From Chalciporus piperatus (taxonomy: Eukaryota > Basidiomycota > Agaricomycetes > Boletales > Boletaceae), in the NCBI GenBank assembly GCA_038093975.1, contig JBBPTG010000007.1, forward strand, positions 1 through 64,000: a stretch of 64,000 nucleotides of DNA, read 5' to 3'. Each line of letters starts with the position of its first letter. Position 1 is the stretch's first letter. Positions 22,332-33,793 of this stretch are shown here, one piece after another. A program made the translations under genes and the position numbers. The notes beneath the pieces are model-generated. The model ran no database searches, had not been told where the DNA came from, and was given only the letters and a program-made list of their open reading frames with translations.

Positions 22332-23653
22332 CTAAGAGATCAAACATCCATCACTATCACGGTTCTGTAGTCCCGCGATCCGGCAATTGGCTGCAGCGAT
22401 TTCCCGCTCCAAATGGAGCTGCCTCTCAAAAGCTTGTTCCCTGAGGTGCGTCTGGTGTTCGTTAATTTTTGCCAACTGAGCCTGCGTCTCACGGCGCTCC
22501 TCAACCAATTGCTCCATCAGTCGCGCGACTATATTTTCTTCGTTGTCTTGCTTCCTTAGATCTTCCCGCTGTTCCTCGAGTGTCCTCTCCAATCTCTCCC
22601 GATCAGCCTCAACAGACGCGATCCTCTCCTCCAGGACTATACGCTCTTTCTCCAACTCCGCTCTCAAAGCACGATCGTTAGCCCTCGCTGCCGCCTCCAT
22701 CTCTTTCCTCAAATCATCCAACTCCTTCTTATGCATCTTCTGCATCTCCCGCATTTGTTCGGTGAGAACCTGACCGGCTGCGGTCTCGGCCAGTTTCTTT
22801 CCCTGACGAAGCTCATCCTGGATCTGCATCGTCACCGGAGGGAGGGGAATGAGCTCCGACATGATTCGTTGCGCAGATTCGAGAGTGTTTGCGTGGCGAC
22901 ACATCTTCGCTCCAGCGTCGATGAGAGTATTGAAGGCTCCGCTCGTTAGATCAGCCTCCCGATGCCCCCCTTCCTGCTCGCTGACCCGATTCCAGTTCGT
23001 GGTGACTATTCGAACGTTACCAAGGTTCTCTTCTCCGCAGAGCGAGCGAAACATTCTCAGGTTTTTTCGCGAAACACCGCCGACCCGGGGATCGGAAATG
23101 CGGTGCATATAGATGACTCCGTTGAGTTTACGCCTCTCTCTGCAATCACCCCAGGTTAGTGATGAAAAGTGAGAAGGTAGGAACCCGACTGAAAGCTTAC
23201 TTACCCCGACTCGGGTTCCAAAAATTGCACTATCTTTTCCAGTATATCTGTATCTGTCATGCCCTCGCGGGAGTCATCGAAACCCGGCGTGTCGATGAGC
23301 ATGACAGTACGACCAGTCGTACGATCGACGTAATAAGCGGTCCGGATGTCGGAAGTTTCGGAATCTTGGTTATGACCGATATGAATGTTGTCATCGTTGG
23401 TGAGAAGTTTGACGAACTGTGAGACAAGCCTAAAGTTCATTACATTGGGGCATACATCTCTGGCACTCACTGTTGACTTCCCTGGGACGCAGAAACGGAG
23501 GGGTGTAATTCACTCTCACAGTCGAGGTGAGGTCAGCACAAACGTACCAGTGCCTGTTGCACCCATGACGCTGTCGGCGTATTAGCTCGTGAGGACAGTG
23601 TACGTTGAGAGGTGTACAGACGCAAACATTACGATGACATTGTCGTTTTCCAT
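22332..23653 (-). CDS. AIG1-like P-loop GTPase with coiled coil and CaaX tail, G1
   Basis: Five exons (23653-23622, 23570-23548, 23481-23471, 23416-23205 and 23139-22332) give 361 residues with matching phase. The P-loop GATGTGKST is split by introns, with the Lys carried on an 11-nt exon. G3 is DTPGFDDS. The usual G4 [TN]KxD is replaced by TTNWN (IVTTNWNRV). From about residue 190 the protein is a long charged coiled coil. It ends CLIS, a CaaX box predicted to be farnesylated, so membrane attachment is likely. AIG1/GIMAP GTPases assemble on membranes and act in immunity in plants and animals; here the role is inferred. Its closest relative is G2. Confidence 0.85.
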
Positions 23654-26248
23654 CGATCTCTGAACTTGCATGGCTATGAACGGCTGAGTAGTTTGGTTAT
23701 ATACAGACTAACAGTAGGGAGAATGATTGGAGATGCAGCGAAGGTAAAAGTTCGCCACACACTTTTATTCCAAGACTTGATATTCATGAACATTCACCGT
23801 GCGACGATCATGGTTCTTCTGACCAAATTCTATCCCGTATCTGGAGTTATTTGGTCGTTGATGCAGATGTGTAGAGTCTTCGAGGAACCGTGAAACCGCA
23901 ACGTTTCGTGGAGCATGCTTGTAGGACATCGTCCCCATCCAGTTCGATATGAAGTGATCTCTTCGGAGTCTTCCATTCTGACCTGGCTTCGAGTCACGGA
24001 ATCAAATTAGAATGGGCTATGGGGAAATGCAGCCAACTTCTACAAGATTGGATCACCACGACGGGAATGAGTCTCCAGAAGTTCCAAACTTAGCTGCACC
24101 GAGCGCTAACCAACCGGTATCTGTCACCTCATGGTCATCAGCCTAGTGAAGGGTGAACGACTGTCTTCATCCGACTCTTGGGTGTGCCTAGGGGAGACTA
24201 GGTCATCAGATATGTCTCTGCAACGTATTCCTGGACCCGAAGGGACCAGGTTTCCAGTTCGTTAATTGTGGCTATACACGGTGTGAAAAAAACCCACAAT
24301 CGTTGTGCGTAAGCGCATCCGTTCAAATCAGGCCGCTCATAATTTTCGACTTTCTTCCAACAAGCTACAGAACAAGATATTTATACGGGGGGACTCCTTG
24401 TACTCGAACCACTACCATGGTCGATTTTTCCCACGCAAAAAGCGGGCAAGGAAACAGCCAATGAAGCTGTAAAGCCCCCAAAAAGAACACTAGAAGACGC
24501 AAGTCGTCTCCTGCGAGTACCCCAAAAGCACAATTCCCCACAGAACTGACTGCTATGGGATATAATAAAGAGTCCAATACGAACCTAACATGACCGAGTT
24601 ACCACACCAAGCCTAAGGCATACAGTGTTGACGAAGCTAAGCTCCTACATGCAAGAATGCCTACGAACTGAAAAACCCCCCAGCCCGACCGGAAAACACC
24701 AAAATAAACCACAGAAACCAATGCCCGACGTCCCAGCCCACACACCCTCTTTTCGCAGACGATAATGAGACCGCACAACGAACACTTACACCACACAGAA
24801 ACGCCCTAGATAACCACCCCCAAAACAGCTAAGCAGGAAATGTAACGAACTCATGTCTATAGATACCCCACGCGGGCCATGCATGTGCCACGATGCACGA
24901 TGATAATTATTCGCCGTAGAACGGTAACCTGAAATAAACATAACCACACCCTAGTTGCATGTCTATTTGGCGCAAACCCCAAATTATAGAGTTCTTGAGG
25001 TTGCACGAATGTGATCCCTCGTGTTCAACTCGAGTCGTCTTCGAGTTTTATGAGCCATTCCTCGACTTGTGCAGACTATTCAATGCAGAAACTGTCATGG
25101 TCAAGTTTCAACTGGTACTGTCACAACGAAGGGCGAAATGCCTGGTCTTGAGGAAGTGTTGAGTTTGGCAGAGATCTTGGAACACACAGCAAGCAAGGTA
25201 CCTGCATTGTTATGACTGCGAACATAATAAAGTATGATGGTATTTGTAGTATATAGAGAGGCTCAGAACTAAACTGTCATTTGACGGATACTCAAGCAGG
25301 CTGCCAGTGGTGCCAGCGATCGGAAACAGCCGTCGGGGACAGGGATGCCCGGAGGGCCTTGTTATGTAGGTCGAGACTCGAGGAATGTCAACACGCTCCA
25401 TTTGGGGTGGCCTCAGGGCTGTAATAGTATTTGTTCGATATGCCAAAAAAATCTTTGGTCACGCGGGCTAATCGCCCACCCGTACATGTTCACTCATCTG
25501 CTCCGCGGGGGTGTACAAACCTGAAAGGACTCGATCGAGAGACCGTGATCAATAGGATTCAACTCTATTCAACTTGAGGAATTCAACTTTCGCACGTCAA
25601 ATCGTTACTAGGAGACCATCAACGAACAACTTGAGCACAAGGGTTCAATACAGAAAGGGTTCCACCGTGACGGAGGTGGGTTCATTTGTTCAACTTGAAG
25701 AAGAAGGAAGAACTTGACACTGACTCACTGCCACTGGGGGGTTGCCAGGACACAACATGCATCCATTCAACTCATTTCCGTAATTGAATATCGTAGATCG
25801 CTCCCCACAGCCCATTCAAATTTGATTCGGGTTCGGAATGGAAGGGGAACAGATCGTTTCATGTCGACGGTCGAGGCAAAACACGATGCACAACTTGAAC
25901 ACATCCCGTGCACATCCATCCTTCTGGCCCCTGCTGGCAGTTGCATATATCCAAATCGGCAACGAAATGGGTCTAGGGCTACGGTTAGCTGTAGGAAATA
26001 GACACCCGTGAGCCCCAAGATTCCAAAAGGAACTTTTGTCTGTGAAATAGAAGTGTGCTCCGACCGGTTTAGCAATCAGGTCAATGCACATCTGGTGTAA
26101 TGTGATCCGTTGCGATCATTGGACGATATATAGCTGCCACTGCTGCCAGGTCATATCTGAACATCGTAGAATGTGGTTTGCGTTGAAATAAAGGTAAGCT
26201 CTGTTCAGTCTTTTTCTTTGTAAAATCGATCTCAGCCCATTAACAGCG
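23654..26248. other. 2.6-kb divergent spacer between G1 and G2
   Basis: No exon could be supported on either strand. It holds a copy of the dispersed GGGAGACTAGGTC repeat (about 24152-24215) and presumably the promoters of both divergently transcribed GTPase genes. Confidence 0.5.
24152..24215 (+). repeat. dispersed repeat copy 2
   Basis: Shares CCTAGTGAAGGGTGA, CCGACTCTT and GGGAGACTAGGTCA with the copy at 52288-52370, in the same order. Confidence 0.5.
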
Positions 26249-27755
26249 ATGGAGGCATCGACCAGGGAAGATATGCCTTCCATAACGTTTGCGTACGTCT
26301 ATCTCCATGTGCGAAGTGATCTCCCAAGCTGACGCAGCTGAAGAGTCATGGGCGCGACTGGCACTGGTACGTTTACCTTGACCGACTGCACGGTTTAATC
26401 TAAGCTCCCCTCGTCCGTTGGCAGGAAAGTCCACGGTGAGCGCCCGAGAGGACTAATCCAATGCGCACGGGTTCTAGTCTCATATATATCGCGCGCAGTT
26501 CATCAATCTTCTCACCAACGACGACGAAATTCATGTCGGCCATAACCAAGACTCCGAAACACTCGATATTCAGATGGCTCGTTATGTTGATAACACGACT
26601 GGTCGTTCCGTCGCGCTTATCGATACGCCAGGGTTCGATGACTCCCGTGAGGGCGTTACTGATACTGAGATCCTGGAGAAGATCGTGCAGTTCTTGGAGC
26701 CCGGACCTGGGCGAGTCACCTCACTTCTTCTTATCACGCTCTACTAACAGCCAGGGAAACTCTCCAGGGAGGGGCGTAAGCTCAATGGGGTCATCTATAT
26801 GCACCGAATTTCGGACCCCCGGGTCGGTGGTGCTTCGCGCAAGAACCTCCGGATGTTTCACTCGCTCTGCGGAGAAGAAAACCTTGTCAACGTTCGTATC
26901 GTCACCACAAACTGGAACCGCGTCAGTGAGCAGGAAGGGGACTATCGAGAAGCTGACTTGAAACGCGGCGCGTTCAAAGCCGTTCTGGAAGCCGGAGCAC
27001 ATATGCGTCGTCATACAAGCACGATCGAATCCGCGCAACAAATCATGTCGGAACTCATTCCCCTCCCCCCAGTGACGATGCAAATCCAGACAGAGCTTCG
27101 TGAGGGAAAGAAGCTGGCGGAGACGTCGGCCGGCATGGTTCTCGCCGCAGAGATGCGGGAAATACAGACGAGACATGAAAAGGACCTGGCCGATCTGAAG
27201 AGAGAGATGGAAGAGGCGGCGAAAGCTAACGATATCGCACTGAGAACCGAGTTGGAGCAAGAGCGTAATGCCCTGGAGGAGAGGATGGAGCGTGCCAACG
27301 CTGATCGGAAGAGACTGGGGACTACGCTCGAGGAGTCACATGCAGGCGTGCCGTCGGCCGAACATGGGATATTCGGCCAGTTGGATGATCGGAGTAAGGA
27401 GGATCGTACGGCTTTAACCACTCTCCAGGTGCAGACGGAACAACTCAAGGCGCACGTGCAAGATGTAGAGGCACGGATCCATGATCTGGAGAAGCAAGAA
27501 CATCGAATGGCGGCGCAGATGTCAGGGGATACCCTGTCGCAGGTGACACCGGACGAAAGGGCTAGATTTGAACGATTGATGGAACGGTTGTCCGGGGAGC
27601 GCAAGCGTGAGGTTCAGCAGGTCGAATGTAACAGGCGTCGGCTGCAGAGACAGGAAGAGGAAATTCATCTGAAACAGCTCGAACTACAGCAGCGACTCGC
27701 TCGGACGGAGGAACTAGAGACGAGGAGGGAACGTCATGGGTGTTTGATCTGTTGA
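26249..27755 (+). CDS. AIG1-like P-loop GTPase with coiled coil and CaaX tail, G2
   Basis: Exons 26249-26292, 26344-26366, 26425-26435 (11 nt), 26499-26714 and 26751-27755. P-loop GATGTGKST, switch/G3 LIDTPGFDDSREG, and a G4 position reading TTNWN as in G1. A long Glu/Arg/Lys-rich coiled coil follows, longer than in G1. The C-terminus is CLIC, a CaaX motif whose three codons TGT TTG ATC are identical to those of G1. The fourth intron as drawn is only 36 bp with donor GTCACC, whereas G1 has a normal GTAAGT donor at this place, so this splice is doubtful and the copy may be impaired. Confidence 0.8.
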
Positions 27756-28995
27756 ATACACGCACATGATCAGAAGAGTTATTGAGCATAGTTCACAATT
27801 CGCGGCGATAACGCATGCTAGTAATTTATGATTTTCAACCTTCAAGTCTGGTCCTCAACACGATCGAGGGGCACGACCTTTTGTCTAACGAAGTCTCCGA
27901 AATCTGAGGAATACTGCTTGGTGTCAAGAAATTGGATCAGTCTCATGCAAGAGAAAAGCATATCGTATCAGGGTCTTTATCTCCTAGAAGTGCCCCGAAT
28001 AATTTATCCGTAATCACGGAGGATAACATGAAGAACGCGGTGTTGACCATCCTTGAGTAGGGATGCCTCGTCCGACTTAGATTGACTGTACAGAGCATCT
28101 TGAAAGGCGGAAAGAAATCGAGAGGGTATACTCATACATCGAATTCGATACTTACAGATATCGATGACGTGTTGTTGCGTGATTTGGCAGACACCGAGTC
28201 ATCTGGAAGGCGGGATATAAGCACGATCACCTTGGAGCTGGAACAGCGCCCCGCTAAGCAAGTCACACCCAGATCTAGAAGTGAGAAATATCTGTAAGCA
28301 ATTCCCTGTCATTGATATTTCCGCGGTTCTTTAGGGCGCCGACAGACGCAGGCTACAAAGCAGATGAGTCTCAACCCTCACGATAGATATTGGACTACTG
28401 CCAGTGGACCAAAACAGTAACTTACCAAGTCATCCAGAGTAAGATCTGGGTCCCATTGAATCGTTTGCTCAAGATCATGTATCAGCTTGTCATCGATTGC
28501 AAGCTTCCTGCAGGGTAGATTCTACACAACCTGGATCTACAACTGTCCGTCGGATCTCAGCATGGATCTAAAGACCCAATAAATATTAACAGAATTAAAT
28601 AGTGGTTTGCTTACTTCGGATGCGCTCTGAAACGAGGCACTTGGATTGGTAAATCATTGATTATCGGGGTTCGGAGTCATCACAGTCAGGTTTGTGACGG
28701 TAATAAAATGAGATCCTGCCGCCGTCCTAAAGGAGAAGGTTCATGATGTTTTCGGAAACTGACGCGTTGCAGAAGAACGCTCAAGCCTCGTTGCAACCAA
28801 GGTCGAGCCCACTGAGGGAAATTGGGATCGTTCGATCATCACACTTACCACACGAAGGCTCGTCCCGACTTGTCTGCCTGCACGACTTGGTCGAGGAAAC
28901 TGTCTAAGCTGCTTTTTTTGAGTCGCCTTGCATTCGCTAGCGCCATTCATCTCTTCTGAGTTTCCGTCTCCTGCCAGTCGATACCACAGTAGATC
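27756..28995. other. intergenic, no gene seen
   Basis: Short open frames only, with no conserved motif. The gene B promoter should lie at its right end. Confidence 0.5.
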
Positions 28996-31900
28996 ATGTT
29001 GCTGGATGTTGAAGGTGCGAGGTTTCTGTCCGAAAAGCTGGCCGGTCAAGCTTACGACTTATTGACTATTTGTGAAGATGATGATGTCCCAAAACCTCTG
29101 GTAGAAATCGACGAAGAGACGTCATGGATGTGGTTCTTCCCTGATGGCAGGGAAATTGCGTATGTTCCCAAGAGCAAGCCAGACGGGGCTATGCGAATGC
29201 GAGTGCCAAGTGGTCGCAAAGTTGGGCCATTGGTGGCTGGACGTGTCGTCGCTGTCTCCAAGGACGGCAAGTTGATTGGCGGTCGTCAGACACCCGATGG
29301 TGGCACGCTGACCGTTTGGGACGCCAAAACGCAAGCAGAAATCGAGATCGCGAGTTGTCGCACCAAGGACATCACCGCGCTAGACGTCTCTCCCGACTCG
29401 TCGAAAATTGCATGTGGATCAGGTGACGGGTCGGTTATTCTGTGCAGCCTCACCACAGGCAAGCCTTTTGCTGGCCCTCTCAAGCTCGGCAGAGCTGTCG
29501 TCTGGTCTCTCCACTTCTCCGCCAATAGTGACCGCCTTGCTGGGTGCCTCCATGCCGAAGATGGCGCTGTCTACATCTGGGATGTTTCCCGTAACGAGCT
29601 CACTCAACACATCAAGGTCCCGTTCGTTTTTCCAACTGTGGTCAGGTGGTCCGACGACGGGGCGCGGGTCTTTGCTGGTTCTGATGAATCACTCGTTATC
29701 ATCAACATATCAACTGGATTGAAGACACGGATATCCTGTGGTTTCAAAGACCTCCCGGGAAGCGAGAAGTTCATCGTCTCCTACTCACACGATGTTGGAA
29801 CCCAGATTTGGGACATTACCTCGTTCGAACCAATCGGCCCTACTCTTCCAGGCTGGCCGATCCTCCTCTCGCCCGACGATAGATACCTAGTGAGCGAAAC
29901 ACCGAGCGAAGCTTATGCTCCGAGCACGGTTACGATCTGGAGCTTGCGAGACATCCTTCCAAAATTCTATACCATTTCTGTGAGTACATGCCTCCCAGAC
30001 TCATCAACGTCTGTTGACAATGACTCCACTACCGCCATCAGTCAGTAAGTGGTTTCCAGAATTAGGGCGTACTATGTATGATTCTGATTGCACGTTTTTA
30101 TTTCGCAGCCAGTGAGTTGACAAAATTTTCAGCCTGTGATTCAGCCGGAGGTTGAACCCAATGTAGCTCGTAGAGGTCGCTCCCGACGCCCTTGTGGCGT
30201 GGTATGAAGAAAGGTTACCAGATGCTGAGATGAACTTATCGGAGGAGATCACACTTCAACCCGACTCTAACTATCATGCATATGCTAACCGCGCGCTTGT
30301 CAGAGCACGCCTGGCAGAGTGGGATACATCGCTTGCCGATGCTCAAATGGTACTTGACCTCACTCTTTTCCGTGACTGTGAAGCTTATGCATGAGCATAC
30401 ATCCAGTCGTTGAGCATCCGGCCAACTGCCGTAGCTCGCATCGCCAAAGGCATCGCACTGTCCGGAAAGGGCAAACATCTCCTCGCGATGCAGTCAATCG
30501 ACGTTGCGCTTCGCGATTATCCGTTATACGAAAGAGAGTTGCTTTTGCTCGTCAAGGTTAGATGTTCGTGTCACGCGTGGATTGCCACTGACTCCATCGC
30601 TAGTGCATCATCACGTTCGAAGCAGAGTTCCAAGATGAAGCTCTGAACCTCATAAAAGAGCTGACGCAGCTCGCAGGGGACAAAAGGATGTATAAGTTCG
30701 TTCAGGCAAGTAGGATCGCGCATCATGGAAACCTATGCCTAATATCATTATAGGCATATATGTATCTACTTCTCGGGAAGGCTGCTGCGAGGGACAAGAT
30801 GTATGACCTCGCGGAGCAGTGTTTCACTAGTGCGCAACATCTGGGCCCATTCGGGAAGGTTCCCAGACTCGACACGATTTTCCTGGTAGGTTTCTCGCGA
30901 CCCTCCTTCCGCATCCGTATTGACGATTTTCATTGAAAGTTATTTGGATGGAGATATGACAACTTCTGGTTGAACGTCCATAAGCAAAGATGCCGTTCAC
31001 TCTTTGCTGCTGGTCGCACAAAGGAGACTGCCGACCTGCTCGTCAGGATTTCCGAGGAATTTGGAGACGAAATGACGAACGACGATGAACACATCGAGTG
31101 GCTTGCCAGTGTGTAGTAACGCATAAAGTTCACGCCATCTTTCTAACTTGTCTGTCAGGTATCAAGATGCAATGCGCCAAGACGTCAGAGGCACTTGGAG
31201 ATAAAGCTATGCAATCGAAGAACTATAACGAAGCGATGCTTCAATACTCTGCAGCCTTATCTGTCGATCCACCATTGCCAGACCGCCTCTTCATCAAGCG
31301 AAGCTATGCACGAGCGTTGACAGAGTCTTGGCACGAATCGCTCAACGATGCGGAGGAGGTACGCCTACCTTGGCTTCCTTGTGATTCCCCAATGACCGTT
31401 TCGTTCAGGCGATAAGACTGAACCCTTCCTCTCCATGGGGATACGAAAAGAAACACGCTGCTCTCCATGGAGCACAACGGTATGACGAAGCAATCGAAAC
31501 GTACAGCCACATGCATGGCATCATCGAGATGTCGACTGATTTGGACATCCGTCGTTAGTATCTTTGTCGGTCAGAGGGTCACCTATTGATTGCATTTTAC
31601 AGGGCGACGCAAATACTATGTTAGTCCCACCAAGACGAGGACAATCGTTGACGAAACCGTTCGCGGTGTCTTGGAGCAGTTGCCGCCCGTAATGATTGAC
31701 GTTCAAACCGGTCACCTCTGTGACCGACAAGAGCGAGCCCGCGTCTTCGAAAGAGAAAACACCCTGAAGGAGCTTCTTTCGTCCATGACGATAGAGCTAG
31801 ATGAAGAGCGTATCAAGTATACCATTGAAGAATATTTCCAATTCGTCATCTTCTCTCATGAGAATGACCGCACCGAGGAATCTTTATTCCACCACCTTTT

Positions 31901-33356
31901 GGGGAGATCCGTCTATGCTCTGGATTGGTCACACAACCTCCGCAAATTCTGCGAGAATGTTCGGGATGGTGATTATCGCTGGGCGTGGATTGGAACTTGC
32001 TGCATCGACAAGAGGGACAGCGCTTTGTTGAACGACGCGAACGCCTCCATGTACAAATGGCACAAAGAATCCGCGCTCATGATTGTTCTTCTGGAGAGTG
32101 TGGCATCCCCTTCCAGACAGGGCGACCTCAAAGAAAGCGTTTGGATGACGCGCTGTTCCCCTGTCCTGGAACTCCTCGCACCCAAAGTCGTCCGGTTCTA
32201 CGATCGCAACTGGAATCCATATCTCGACGACCGCTACGATAATCACAAGTTCTCTCCCATCATCCTCTCCGAACTCCAGGAAGCCCTCGGCGTATCTCTC
32301 CGCACCATTGTCGACTTTCGCCCGAGCGCTTTGGGTGCGCGAGACATCTTGCGTTTAGCTTCAACGCGTACCCAGACCGTGAAGGAAGACATCATATTCT
32401 CCTTGATCGGCATGTTGGATATCGGCATCCAGCCAAGTCATGGAGAGAGTCAAGTGACGCTCATGCGGCTTCTCCAGGCCATGATCACGCTCCTGGGCGA
32501 TGTCACCGTGCTCGCTTGGACCGGTATGATCCCTTCCACCTCTCATAGCTGTCTCCCTACCTCCATTGCCGCATACACCCAACCCCGACACTTGCCACCA
32601 CCCATGACGGATGACGAAATGAGAGTCCGGGTCGCAGAACTACGCGACAGCTTTCCTCGCGAGGAGGCCAAGACGATGTATCGTCAGATCACAACATCAA
32701 GTCTGGAACGCCCACGGTTCGCTGAAAACCGTCTCTACCTCCCTTGCATCATATTCCCCATCCAAAAACTCCGCCTAGAAGCGTTTGCGACGGAACAAGG
32801 CAATAAATACCGTCTCAGGGTAAAATCGCTCGGCGACATCGTGATCATGACCCCAGACTCGCTCCCGCTGAGATACCCTGGAAAGCTCGTTGTCGTTCAT
32901 CCGTGGATTCGGGATATCCTAGGTCTCCAGTCGTTCGCTGACGAAGATGAGGAGGATGAAGATGAAGGAGATTCCCAGTCAGATGGAAACCCAGGCGCTG
33001 ACGACGGTGATGGTGGTGGCTTGGACGGCGACTTTGATTTCGTGGATGACTCAAAGTCGATATCTGATCACGGTGCTGGTAGAGGAGCTGCCGAAGAACG
33101 GAATGGTGACAGCGACGTCGAGTCATTTTATGACCCTGACGCCGATGGTACTTTTTCCTCGAATGCGGTCGCCGGCACTTGGACCCAGGCGTTGAGGGCC
33201 GTCGCTCGCCTTGGACAGTCGTTCAGTGGACTTCTTCTTCAACAGTGCTCCGATCGAGAATACAAGAGGGTGGCAACTCAAGACGAGATCGTCGTCAAAG
33301 TAAGCAAGATCGCTTCTTTGAAGGAAATCCGTACGGACGTGTTGGAAATACTATAA
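28996..33356 (+). CDS. WD40-TPR-HET protein with degenerate HET core, gene B
   Basis: Exons resolved: 28996-29014, 29078-29979, 30042-30044, 30109-30111, 30167-30349, 30407-30556, 30604-30705, then TPR exons, and 31603-33356. The first intron is 63 bp and also open, so it may be retained. WD40 blades include DVSPDSSKIACGSGDGSVIL and DGAVYIWDVSRNELTQ. The TPR region includes HAYANRALVRARLAEW and CAKTSEALGDKAMQSKNYNE. The C-terminus follows MIDVQTGHLCD and aligns with the HET domain of A and C (RWAWIGTCCIDKRD, SPVLELLAPKVVRFYDRNW). However, the signature GWTLQEL reads CSPVLEL and FSHKWDE reads FSHENDR. An acidic insert (about residues coded at 32935-33060) is unique to B. One intron uses a GC donor (30706). 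Confidence 0.82.
30042..30044 (+). other. 3-nt microexon (Ser codon TCA), gene B
   Basis: AG-TCA-GTAAGTGG, in the same position and context as in genes A and C. Confidence 0.7.
30109..30111 (+). other. 3-nt microexon (Pro codon CCA), gene B
   Basis: TTTCGCAG-CCA-GTGAGT. Followed by the 183-nt TPR exon as in the paralogs. Confidence 0.7.
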
Positions 33357-33793
33357 GTAATCGCCGTGTGTCATTCCATAGGTTCCGGATCATTGTGTAT
33401 ACTGTATCGCTGCTTTGCTGTTTTGTTTTCTTACGCATTGCTGTACTTATGACTGGAGTTGTTGGCTAGAATTGAGTCAGCCTGAGACGGACCATTTTCT
33501 AAGCGCGTATGATAAACCACGATCGCCAAAGACAATTTGAGATCTTGGGATGCCAGCCACAGCCGTCTGTGCATGGAGGGCGTTGGTTCAGATCAGCACC
33601 ATTCAAAGGGCTAAGAACGCTGCACAAGACATTAAATAAATCCGCTACAACAACAGCTACGAACGAAGAGTTAATTATATAGGTCATGCATGTCAGATCG
33701 CCATTACGCACGCTCTCGAAGGGTATGGTAACATACACAGTGAAACCAGCCACCATGTTCTACAGAATAATCAACTAGGAATCCACGAAAAAG
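33357..33793. other. intergenic between gene B and the 33.8-kb gene
   Basis: Convergent 3' ends. No gene seen. Confidence 0.5.
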
